Assembly: GCA_963730225.1 (NCBI GenBank)
Contig: CAVSQX010000003.1
Location: 310,001 to 374,000 of the forward strand
Direction: 5' to 3'
Origin: CAVSQX01 sp963730225
GTDB lineage: Bacteria; Planctomycetota; Phycisphaerae; Tepidisphaerales; Tepidisphaeraceae
Length of the DNA: 64,000 nt
A model generated the notes under the pieces. It made no database searches. It was not told the origin of the DNA and worked only from the letters and a program-made list of their open reading frames with translations. This document shows, in pieces, positions 7,680 through 15,335 of the stretch (its first letter is position 1; each line of letters opens with the position of its first letter). Made by a program: the position numbers and the translations under genes.

Positions 7680-9056
7680 ATGCGAACCATCGCCATCATC
7701 AATCAAAAGGGCGGCTGCGGCAAAACCACCACGAGCATTAACCTGGCCGCCTGCATGGCGCGGCTTGGACAAAAAACTCTGCTGGTTGATCTCGATCCTC
7801 AGGGCCACTGCGGCGTCGGCCTGGCCGTCCCCGAAGATCAAATCGAACGCACCATTCTCGACACGCTCATCGAACCCGCTGACGGCAAGCCTGCGCACAT
7901 CGCCGAAATCGTCTGGCAAATCGCCAGCGATTTCGACCTTGCTCCCAGCAACATCAAGCTCGCCGCTTTCGAGCAGATCTTCGCCGGCCGCGATGGCCGG
8001 GAAGATCGACTGGCCAAATCGCTGGCCACCATAAAGAGCACCTACCAATGGTGCATCGTCGATTGCCCGCCCAGCGTCGGCCTCATCACCTTCAACGCAC
8101 TCAAAGCCTGCGATGAAGTCGTCGTGCCGGTGGAGACCGGTTACTTCAGTTTGCACGGCCTGGCCAAGATGATGGAAACGCTCGAGGTCATGAAAGACCG
8201 CTGCGGCCGCGACATTCTCATCCGCGTCTTGCCAACGCTGTATGACACCCGCACCAAACTGGCCCGAGAAGTGCTCAGCGAATTGCGCGCCAAGTTCCGC
8301 GATTACCTGATGGAATCCACCGTCAACTTCAACACCAAGCTCAAAGAAGCCGCCAGCTTCGGCCAGCCCATCACCGAATACGATCCAGGCAGCCGTGGCT
8401 ACAAGGATTTTGTGAATCTGGCCCGCGAGCTGATGGGTCACCGTCCTCTCGATCTTGAACCCACGCCCACCGAAACGCTCAGCCGGCCTGCCGAGTTGGT
8501 GCAGCGTGCCAGGCAGTTGTCGCAGTTGGCCAACTTCCAATTCGGCCGCGGCGTCGGACCGACTCCCGTCGCGCCCGCCGCCGCTCCCATCGAAGCCCAG
8601 CCCCGGCCGATGTTCACTCCCGAGCCCCCGGCAAAACTTTCTCCCGCGGCGTTCAATCGCTCCGCCATCATGCAAATGGACGAATTCGACGTTTCTCCCC
8701 GCGGCCGCTCGGCCACCGCCACCCTCGCCGCACCGGCCGCCGTCGTTCGCACCACCGCCCAGAAAATCGAAGATTTCTACGGCGTCCGTCAGGTCGGCGA
8801 TCACGTCATGTTCGCCGCACGTTTCGAGGGCGCCAAAAAAGTTCTCATCGCCGGCGACTTCAACAACTGGTCGCCCATGTCCACCCCCATGACCACCAAC
8901 GGCCGCCCCGGCGTCTGGGTCACCGAGCTGCCCCTCTATCCCGGCCGATATCGCTACCGTTTCGTCGTCGACGGCAAATGGATGACCGATCCGAACAACA
9001 CCTATGTCGAAACCAATCAGTTCGGGGAGCTGAACAACGTCGTGGAAGTGGAATGA
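7680..9056 (+). CDS. ParA-family ATPase fused to a CBM48 glycogen-binding domain
   Basis: A 458-aa protein with two recognisable domains. Residues 1-255 are a complete ParA/Soj ATPase: deviant Walker A KGGCGKTTT (residues 10-18), DLDPQGH switch, and DCPPSVG Walker B. A Pro/Ala-rich linker (about 270-360) leads to a C-terminal immunoglobulin-like CBM48 domain (about 375-458) with the signatures VLIAGDFNNWSP and GRYRYRFVVDG, as in AMPK-beta and branching enzymes. ParA proteins position cargo on nucleoid or membrane; CBM48 binds alpha-glucans. The fusion suggests partitioning of glycogen or an alpha-glucan-bound cargo, which is inference. No parB or parS follows. The start has an AAGGAAGG site. 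Confidence 0.88.
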   Translation: MRTIAIINQKGGCGKTTTSINLAACMARLGQKTLLVDLDPQGHCGVGLAVPEDQIERTILDTLIEPADGKPAHIAEIVWQIASDFDLAPSNIKLAAFEQIFAGRDGREDRLAKSLATIKSTYQWCIVDCPPSVGLITFNALKACDEVVVPVETGYFSLHGLAKMMETLEVMKDRCGRDILIRVLPTLYDTRTKLAREVLSELRAKFRDYLMESTVNFNTKLKEAASFGQPITEYDPGSRGYKDFVNLARELMGHRPLDLEPTPTETLSRPAELVQRARQLSQLANFQFGRGVGPTPVAPAAAPIEAQPRPMFTPEPPAKLSPAAFNRSAIMQMDEFDVSPRGRSATATLAAPAAVVRTTAQKIEDFYGVRQVGDHVMFAARFEGAKKVLIAGDFNNWSPMSTPMTTNGRPGVWVTELPLYPGRYRYRFVVDGKWMTDPNNTYVETNQFGELNNVVEVE

Positions 9057-9060
9057 TCCC

Positions 9061-10528
9061 ATGCCAGACGAAAGCCCCAAGAAGAAAAACCTCAGCGAGA
9101 TCAGCCACCTGTTTCTCAGCAGCCTGCGCGACAACGCCACCGGCGGCCGCCGCCCGCAGCGCATCGGGCCCAACGCCCAGCGCCGTCAGCCCAGCGTCGA
9201 TCTCACTCCCGAAGAATTTGCCCAGGTCCTCAACGCTTCCACCTCCGATTCGTCGCGACCCCCGATCGGCCCCGCGTCGGCCATCATCGCCTCGCATCTG
9301 AATGGCAAGCAATTCGACCGCGTCAAGCAATACGCCAGGCACCTGGCCTCCACCGGCCAGCGCATCGGCCTGATTGAAGTCGACGCCTGTGAATTCCGCG
9401 TCATGGTTTTCGATCGCGGCGATTCCGACTCCGCCACCGATCCAACCGAATCCTACGACGGCCGACAGATGGCCCTGGCCCTGGACGAACTCGCCTGCGA
9501 TGTCGATCGCTGGCTGCTGCTGCTTCCCAACCCGCGCACTCCCGAAGCCCGCGCCCTTCTGCGCCCATCGACCACTGGACTCTGCTCAGCACCTGCGATC
9601 ACGACGGCGTCGTCTCCTGCTACCGCGCCATCAAGGGATTAGCCGACACTCATCGCCCGCGCCTTCATTGGCGCTTCTGAGCCCCATTGACCAAACCGAA
9701 GCCGGCCGCGTTTACCGCAAGATCGCCAATGTCTGCCAGCAATTCCTGAATTGGCCGCTCGAAGCCGAAGCCGCCGTCGAGCCGGTGGACAACATCGCCG
9801 AGCATCTGGTCATTCTCTGCCGCCCCAGCCGCGACAAAGCCTCGGTCGCCGGCGCAGCCCAGTTCCAGGTCGTCGCCGATTTTCTGTCCCGCGCCCACCG
9901 CGAACAATTCTCATCGCCGCCGACCGATCCCCAGCCGCAGCCGCACGCTGCCCCGATCGCCGCCGCGACCACCGAGCCGAAGCTGGTCGCCGAGGTCGTA
10001 ATTCCAGCGCCCGCCGCTCCGCAGCCGCGTCCCGCGTCGCCGCCGCCCACCGTCGCCGCTGTCGTCGAGCCACCCCTGCCGGCCACGGATTCCACCGACG
10101 TCGAGATCGCCGATCTCTCCCCCGGCCAACCGACCGAATCCGCCGTCATCGCCGCTGTTTTGAAAAACAATGCTCTTGGCCTGATCCAATGCCCGATTCA
10201 CCCGCCGATGTGCCCCCATGCGATGCTGGCCGTGAACCGCGATCATCGCCTGGTGATTCTCGCCGTCGCCCGCACCGGTTTATCCGAGTTGCGATCCATC
10301 GGCCAAGCCTACCGCTGGGTGATCGAGAATCGGCCGCTGCTTTCGATGGCTCTCCCGCAATTCACCATCGACGCTCATTCCATGCCCGCTCTGCGTGTGC
10401 TGGTCGATCACGCCGACGCCACCGCCGAGATATTGCAGCCCATGCTGCAAAGCGGCAACGTGACGGTGCAGACCTACCGCAAACTCCGCTGGGGCGAAAA
10501 GACCGGCCTCCTTCTCGAAGCGGCGTGA
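9061..10528 (+). CDS. Unknown partner of the ParA-CBM48 protein (two frameshifts)
   Basis: It begins four bases after parA and is surely co-transcribed. The frame is broken twice: one base is missing near 9565 and another near 9658. Joining the three frames gives about 488 aa. The N-terminal part (LIEVDACEFRVMVFDRG, then RWLLLLPNPRTPEA, then YRAIKGL) has the rhythm of a degenerate ParA/MinD fold without a Walker A lysine. A Pro/Ala-rich linker follows (about residues 285-340). A C-terminal domain of about 130 residues (CPIHPPMCPHAMLAVNRDHR...) is not recognised. It could be a catalytically dead ATPase partner; function unknown. Confidence 0.65.
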
Positions 10529-10600
10529 GTGTCAGATCAAGAAGCGGAATGCCCCGCAGGCGAATTCACCACCGGCATCAAATCGCGGAATGGATTCCGC

Positions 10601-11185
10601 TCAGGTGACGACCGTCGTTCCACATTCGGGACTGACCTGCGGCGTTGCCCGCATGTCGTACCCGCACAACGGACATAATCCCGCCGCCATTCGCCGCCGC
10701 CGAATGCTTTTTGGATTCCAATGCCAAACGGGATGGAAAGCGCACAGAATCGCCAACAACCAAAATGGCAGCGAGATGCCGGCGTTGTAGTTCGTGTATT
10801 TTGGGCCGTAGCTTGTGAACGTTTCGTGCCAGAGGTGCGCACCGAATCCCATTTTGACCCACTCCCGATGCAGAATCGGCCATCTTATTTTTTTCCACTC
10901 CGCTACGTGAAAATTCGCGTTCAGCCCGGCCCCCGTGCGACCCGGATCGCTGACGAAACGAATCATCAAGATCTCAAGGGCGCCCGGAGTAGAACGAATA
11001 TCGACCCCAGCGCCATAGGTTGACCGGTCATCGCCGACGTAGCCGTCAGCGGTGTACCAAATGCTGCTGACCCCAAGGGCGACCCAGAAAACCGCCAGCC
11101 CGGCCAACGCCACGTCCGCGATTATGACAGCTATGCTGCGCCGATCTTTCCGAATGTCTCGGATCGTACCACCCTCGTCAGGCAA
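10601..11185 (-). CDS. Membrane protein with degenerate CGYD zinc ribbon
   Basis: A 194-aa hypothetical protein with a hydrophobic segment near residues 20-43, an extracytoplasmic region, a second hydrophobic stretch (ISLPFWLLAILCAFH) and a C-terminal zinc ribbon. The ribbon reads CPLCGYDMRATPQVSPECG, where the third cysteine of the usual CxxC...CxxC is replaced by serine (VSPEC). Zinc binding is therefore doubtful. The ribbon type is a planctomycete hallmark and matches the fragment at 1-138. No function can be assigned. Confidence 0.65.
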   Translation of the reverse strand: MPDEGGTIRDIRKDRRSIAVIIADVALAGLAVFWVALGVSSIWYTADGYVGDDRSTYGAGVDIRSTPGALEILMIRFVSDPGRTGAGLNANFHVAEWKKIRWPILHREWVKMGFGAHLWHETFTSYGPKYTNYNAGISLPFWLLAILCAFHPVWHWNPKSIRRRRMAAGLCPLCGYDMRATPQVSPECGTTVVT

Positions 11186-11428
11186 AATGTCGCCGACAGC
11201 ATGTTACGCCGGGTGCTCGCAACCGCCCATGATTCTCTCAAATGTGCGCCGCGTCGCCCAAATTACGATACAAATTTTGGCCTCGCCAAACCGAAATTCA
11301 ACTTTCCTCGTGGCCCATAAAAACCCAAATCCGCTCGGAATTACCGCGTTTTTTTGCAGATTCTAATCATTATCCAACCCCATCCACCTCCCGATTTAAC
11401 CCTTGGTCACAAACAAGGAGAGGCGGAA

Positions 11429-12562
11429 ATGTTGAAGAATTCAACAATCGGCCGCCCGCAAAAGAATCATTCCAGTTCCAATGTGTTTGAGCCGTTGGAA
11501 GGCCGCACCTTCTTCGATCTGGTGCCCACGATTGCCGCCGAAGTGCCGGCCAGTTTGATCGCCACCGTCAAAACCAATGATGCGGTTTTCGTTGATCTCA
11601 CCAATACCGGCTCGACGACAATCAAGGGCCCATACACGCTGGAACTCTTCGCCTCCTCCGATGGCTCGCTCGCCGATGCCACGCCGATCGTCATTCTCTA
11701 CAGCAACCTCGCTCCGCTGGCCGCCGGCAAAACCCGCGCTGTCCGCGTTCCGCTGGGCGCGTTTCCGCTCGTCGCCAACGCCAACTACAACATTCTGGCG
11801 CAAATCACCGGCTCCCTGGCCGGCACGGGCGACAATCTCGCTGTTTCCGGTTCGCAAGTTGCCGTGACCGATCCCTTCGTCGATCTCAGCGACACCTTCA
11901 CCTACGTCGGCCCGGCTTTCGTCAAGCCCGGGCAGACCATCGTCGACGTCGTCTCCGTCACCAACAACGGCAACGTCCCAGCCCGCGGCCCGCTGGTAAT
12001 TGATCTCAGCGCCACGAACAACAGCGACGGCTCCGACGCCGTCCAGTTTGCAAGTGTAACTGTCTTGCTGAACGCCGTCCCCGGCAAAACGCAGTCGTTC
12101 CGTTTCCCCTTCAGCATCCCCACGACGACTGCCCCCGGCGTGTACTACGGCGTCGCCACCGTCGATCCGAGCAACACGTTCAACGATCCCAACACCGCCA
12201 ACAATACAACCGTTTCACAGACAGGCCTGAACATCGTCAGCCTCTACCCGAACATCGTCGGCACCTTCAGCGGTCCCTACGAATTCGTCTCGGGCCAGGA
12301 CAAAGGCACCACCGGCACCCTCAATATCGTCATCACTGCCGAAGACCCCACCACCGGCGAACTCACGGGCGCCGGCACCAGCTCCAACGGCGCCAACTTC
12401 ACCTTCACCGGCACGATCACGCCCCAGGGCGCCGTCTCCCTCACCACCGGCCCCTCCGGCGGCAACAGCACCCTCACCGCCCACTTCGCCGACGGCACGC
12501 TCATCGGCACCATCGATCTGACCATCAAAGACAGTGACGGAAAGTTCACTCTGACCCTCTGA
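11429..12562 (+). CDS. Exported CARDB-domain protein with LEPR-XLL-like N-terminus
   Basis: A 377-aa surface or secreted protein. The N-terminus has FEPLEGRTFFD, a variant of the planctomycete LEPR-XLL sorting motif. The middle part holds CARDB-type beta-sandwich repeats (VVSVTNNGNVPARGP...; PGVYYGVATVDP..NTANN), adhesion-like modules common in planctomycete exoproteins. The C-terminal part (VGTFSGPYEFV...) is a Gly/Thr-rich beta domain. The ATG at 11429 was chosen because AAGGAG lies nine bases upstream; the longer frame from 11354 has no such site. A hairpin repeat lies immediately downstream. Confidence 0.8.
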   Translation: MLKNSTIGRPQKNHSSSNVFEPLEGRTFFDLVPTIAAEVPASLIATVKTNDAVFVDLTNTGSTTIKGPYTLELFASSDGSLADATPIVILYSNLAPLAAGKTRAVRVPLGAFPLVANANYNILAQITGSLAGTGDNLAVSGSQVAVTDPFVDLSDTFTYVGPAFVKPGQTIVDVVSVTNNGNVPARGPLVIDLSATNNSDGSDAVQFASVTVLLNAVPGKTQSFRFPFSIPTTTAPGVYYGVATVDPSNTFNDPNTANNTTVSQTGLNIVSLYPNIVGTFSGPYEFVSGQDKGTTGTLNIVITAEDPTTGELTGAGTSSNGANFTFTGTITPQGAVSLTTGPSGGNSTLTAHFADGTLIGTIDLTIKDSDGKFTLTL

Positions 12563-12583
12563 TTCTTCCGACTTTCCATTGCC

Positions 12584-12609
12584 CCCTCCCTCGGTACTCC
12601 GGGGGAGGG
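12584..12609. repeat. GC-rich hairpin repeat
   Basis: Bases 12584-12594 pair with 12599-12609 (11-bp stem, one G-T pair, TACT loop). It starts 22 bases after the CARDB gene stop. The sequence type (CCCTCCC..GTACTCC..GGGAGGG) is a familiar dispersed palindrome of environmental genomes. There is no T-tract, so it may be a Rho-assisted end or simply a repeat. Confidence 0.65.
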
Positions 12610-12623
12610 CACGGGTGGGGGCC

Positions 12624-12657
12624 AACTTGAAAGTTGAGCGTTGAGAGTTGAGCGTTG
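12624..12657. repeat. 7-bp tandem repeat (GTTGAGC/GTTGAGA)
   Basis: Four successive units, GTTGAGC, GTTGAGA, GTTGAGC and a partial GTTG, start at 12633, preceded by a related AACTTGAAA stretch. It adjoins the hairpin at 12584-12609, and the two probably form one composite dispersed element. It is non-coding; the open frame across it on the minus strand is a by-product. Confidence 0.65.
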
Positions 12658-12705
12658 TATTCCCTTCGTAAAACAGACCGTACCGGGCAAAATCGCTTGT
12701 ATTCC

Positions 12706-13596
12706 TCACGGCGGCGTCGCCGCCCCCGTCGATTTTTCCCGCTCCTTGATCCGCTCCTGTGCGTCCTTCTTAAACTCGCCCAGAACTTCCTGAAAATTCG
12801 TCACCCGTCCATTTGCCGTGATCAATTTCGGTTGGTATTGGCTCTTCCACAGTTGCTGTATTTCCGCAGCCATCTCTTTCGGCACCGCGACGCCGTATAC
12901 GCCGACGAACTGACGATCGGCGTTTGGTACCAGCAGCGACGCCAGAATCTGAGCCACGTTTCGGTGATTCAGCTCATTGGTTGTGATGACCAGCTTGTTT
13001 CTGAACTGCGCAATCGACGATGCATCATTGGCATCGAGCACGGACATCACGACATTCTTAATCTCGGCCGCTTCCACGTCATCGATGCCCAGCCGGCCGA
13101 GGTCGTACGTTTTGGTAACCCGCTAATTAGCCACGCTGTCGGTTGTCGTGATAAGAATCGTTCCGTCTTCTAAAACATAGCTCAGCGCCACTTCCGAACT
13201 TACGATGTTGAGAATCACGTCCAGCGACGTGCCGAGAGTGACGTTCTTAAGACGAGTCGTAACCGGCGAATCCCTGTCGATCCCCGCCTGGGCCAGCGCT
13301 TTCCAATCGACGTTTAAACTGGCCGCCGCCTGATCCCGCATGTAGTCAATCACATCTGCGAAACTGTTTTTGTTGAATTGCAGCCGTTCCAAGCGGTGAG
13401 ACAGTACCGCCGCTGATTCGATATCACCCTGTGCGTCGTTGTCGAAATCAATCTGGCCGCCGTCTTTGGCCACGGAAGCCGCCGTGTTACCCCGCGTGGT
13501 TGGCCCTATGCCCGGCTCATCGGCAAGCGCCGCCGAAACGTTGGTCATCGCCGCCAAGCCCAGAAATCCCGAAGTGCTTTTGTACCCTGCGCCCAT
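12706..13596 (-). pseudogene. STN/secretin-N-like protein with an in-frame TAG stop
   Basis: Two stretches in the same frame, 13123-13596 and 12706-13122, are separated only by an in-frame TAG at 13123-13125. Across it the reading ILITTTDSVAN-stop-RVTKTYDLGRLGIDD is continuous. Together they make about 296 codons. The first half (VIDYMRDQAAASLNVDW, then LGTSLDVILNIV, then LSYVLEDGTILITT) resembles the short N-terminal domain of secretins and TonB receptors (STN) found in many planctomycete repeat proteins. The second half is an unrecognised alpha/beta domain. GGAGG lies upstream of ATG 13596. It is either a nonsense pseudogene or a base-call error. Confidence 0.7.
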
Positions 13597-13707
13597 GTTC
13601 AGCCTCCGCCCCTGGTGGTTTCCCGCCGCAACTTACTTCACCCGATTCGCGCCAAATGCAACATTTCCGTGCCTTCGCCACATGCCGCGCCCCTGACAGC
13701 TTCATGG

Positions 13708-13848
13708 CTACCCGCCCGCGATGATCATCCAAAGAACCACCAACACGGCCAAAACGCTCACGATGATGACGAACACGCGCAGCCGTTTGGACTTCCCTTT
13801 CATCGGCGTCGCATAATCCAGCGGACGTTTTCGAGCATTAGGATCCAT
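13708..13848 (-). CDS. Small single-pass membrane protein
   Basis: A 46-residue frame with a basic N-terminal half (KRPLDYATPMKGKSKRLR) and one strong transmembrane helix (VFVIIVSVLAVLVVLWMII) ending in AGG. Family-sized small proteins like this are common but uncharacterised. The longer open frame to 14070 is judged non-coding upstream because it is Cys/Trp/Arg-rich and overlaps the lyase gene. No clear ribosome-binding site. Called from composition and a plausible topology only. Confidence 0.5.
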   Translation of the reverse strand: MDPNARKRPLDYATPMKGKSKRLRVFVIIVSVLAVLVVLWMIIAGG

Positions 13849-13987
13849 CGAAATACCCGCCCCATCTACTTTCCTCACCACGCCGGGCCAGAGGTACGCC
13901 GCCGGCCCGGATGCTCGCTCATCGTCCAAGCAAAAATACGATATATCGGTCCGCCAGACGTAACATTTCGTAACAAACGTAACATTT

Positions 13988-15227
13988 TCAACCCCGCGCT
14001 CGCTCCACCTCCACCTCAAACACCTGCTCCGCTCCGAACATATTCGATCGAAACACAATCCATTTCCCATCCGGCGTGAACGTCACATTCGGCTCCAGCT
14101 CATAATTATGCTTCGACATGTCCACCAGTTTCTCCGCCCGAAAAACGCCGGTGTGAATCAGGTGCGTTGAATCGATCTGGGGCTCCGATTCGTCCCGCGT
14201 CATCTGCGGCCAAAACAGATAAATCCATTTCCCATCGGGCACGTGCGCCACCATTCCCGGCCCGCCGCCGTCGCCGGCGAAGAGCCTGCCATCCGGCGAA
14301 ACGTTGAAATGCACCGACCATTCGTTCCGCTGAAGGTGATACCACGTCCGCTGGCCGTCGAGCAGATTGAACCCCGCGACCCAGAAATCCTCGCCGCGCG
14401 GCGTTTGCAGGTCATACCAGACTGTCTGACCGTCGCGGCCGAAGAATTCGTGGCCCTCGATCTCCATCGCCATCGTCCGTTGATGAATCTGCGTCAGCCT
14501 GCTGCCGTCGGCCCGAATCGTCCACGTGCGATCCACCTTATGCCACGGCCCCTCGTGGCAGAACAACAACTGTTGCGGATCGGTCGGCGAAAACTGCACG
14601 TGATTCAGCCAATCGTGGCTGGCATTGAACCGCGACATCTTCCCGCTGGCGATGTCGATCGTGATCAGCTCCATCGGCAGATGCAGATCGAACCGCGCAT
14701 CGATTCTCGCCGCCTTGCTCAGCGGCGGACGGCTCGGCTCCGTGGCGGGCGGATTGCCCCGCTGCGTCACCGTTCCGCCCAGCAGGGTTTCATCCGAGTT
14801 TACCGTCGCGATGCTGAACATCTCGCCGGCGCTTGCCGGCAGCGATGCGATCTTGCGTGATGCCTTGGTTTGGACATCCGCCGCAAAAATGTCGTCCCCC
14901 TGGCGATAAAAAATGCTCCCGGTTTTTCGACCCACGACGATCGGCATCACCTTCCCCAGCACGATTTGCTCGATCTTCCGAGTCTGCAAATCGACCGCCG
15001 CGATCCCCCCCGGCGTCGTGATGATCAACTTCCGTCCGTCCGGCGTGTACGCATTCTGATGAAAATAAAAACTCTCGCTGCCATCCTCGTCCGACAGCCG
15101 GATGATGCGATGGCCCGTCGCCGGATCGATCCAGTCGCGCGGCATCGCCGGCTCCGTTGTCGCCGCCAGCGACGGGTATCGATCCCAACACCATCAGAAC
15201 GCAAATCGCCACCCATTTCCGACTCAT
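13988..15227 (-). CDS. Oligogalacturonate lyase family protein (frameshift in signal peptide)
   Basis: A beta-propeller enzyme of the oligogalacturonide lyase family (PF14583), which cleaves short pectin oligomers by beta-elimination. The family motif LNHVQFSPTDPQ followed by LLFCHEGPWH is present, with several propeller-blade sequences (FTPDGKWIVF, VSPDGRLFAG). The frame from 15145 lacks its export signal. A signal peptide (MSRKWVAICVLMVLGSIPVA) is encoded just upstream in another frame, with GGAG before ATG 15227. One indel near 15166-15175 joins it to LAATTEPAMPRDW. The restored protein is about 412 aa and exported. It lies divergent from a GH51 gene, which fits plant polysaccharide breakdown. 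Confidence 0.8.
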
Positions 15228-15335
15228 ACGCATCTCCGTCCAACGCCACATCCGCCGTTCGAATTTCATCCACTGGCCTTTCTTTCACTGAGGCGTTAAT
15301 TTCATTCTCCCCATTCAAACGGCAGGAGCAAACGA

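Noticed and set aside
7551..9173. 540-codon open frame on the minus strand across parA
   Set aside because: It is the antisense shadow of the ParA-CBM48 gene; the translation is Gly/Arg/Asp-rich with no family motif.
12277..12690. 137-codon minus-strand frame downstream of and across the CARDB gene
   Set aside because: The N-terminal part is translated tandem repeat, the rest is antisense to the CARDB protein.
13123..13125. Pyrrolysine or programmed read-through at the TAG
   Set aside because: No pyl genes or known read-through context are visible; a mutation or base error is simpler.
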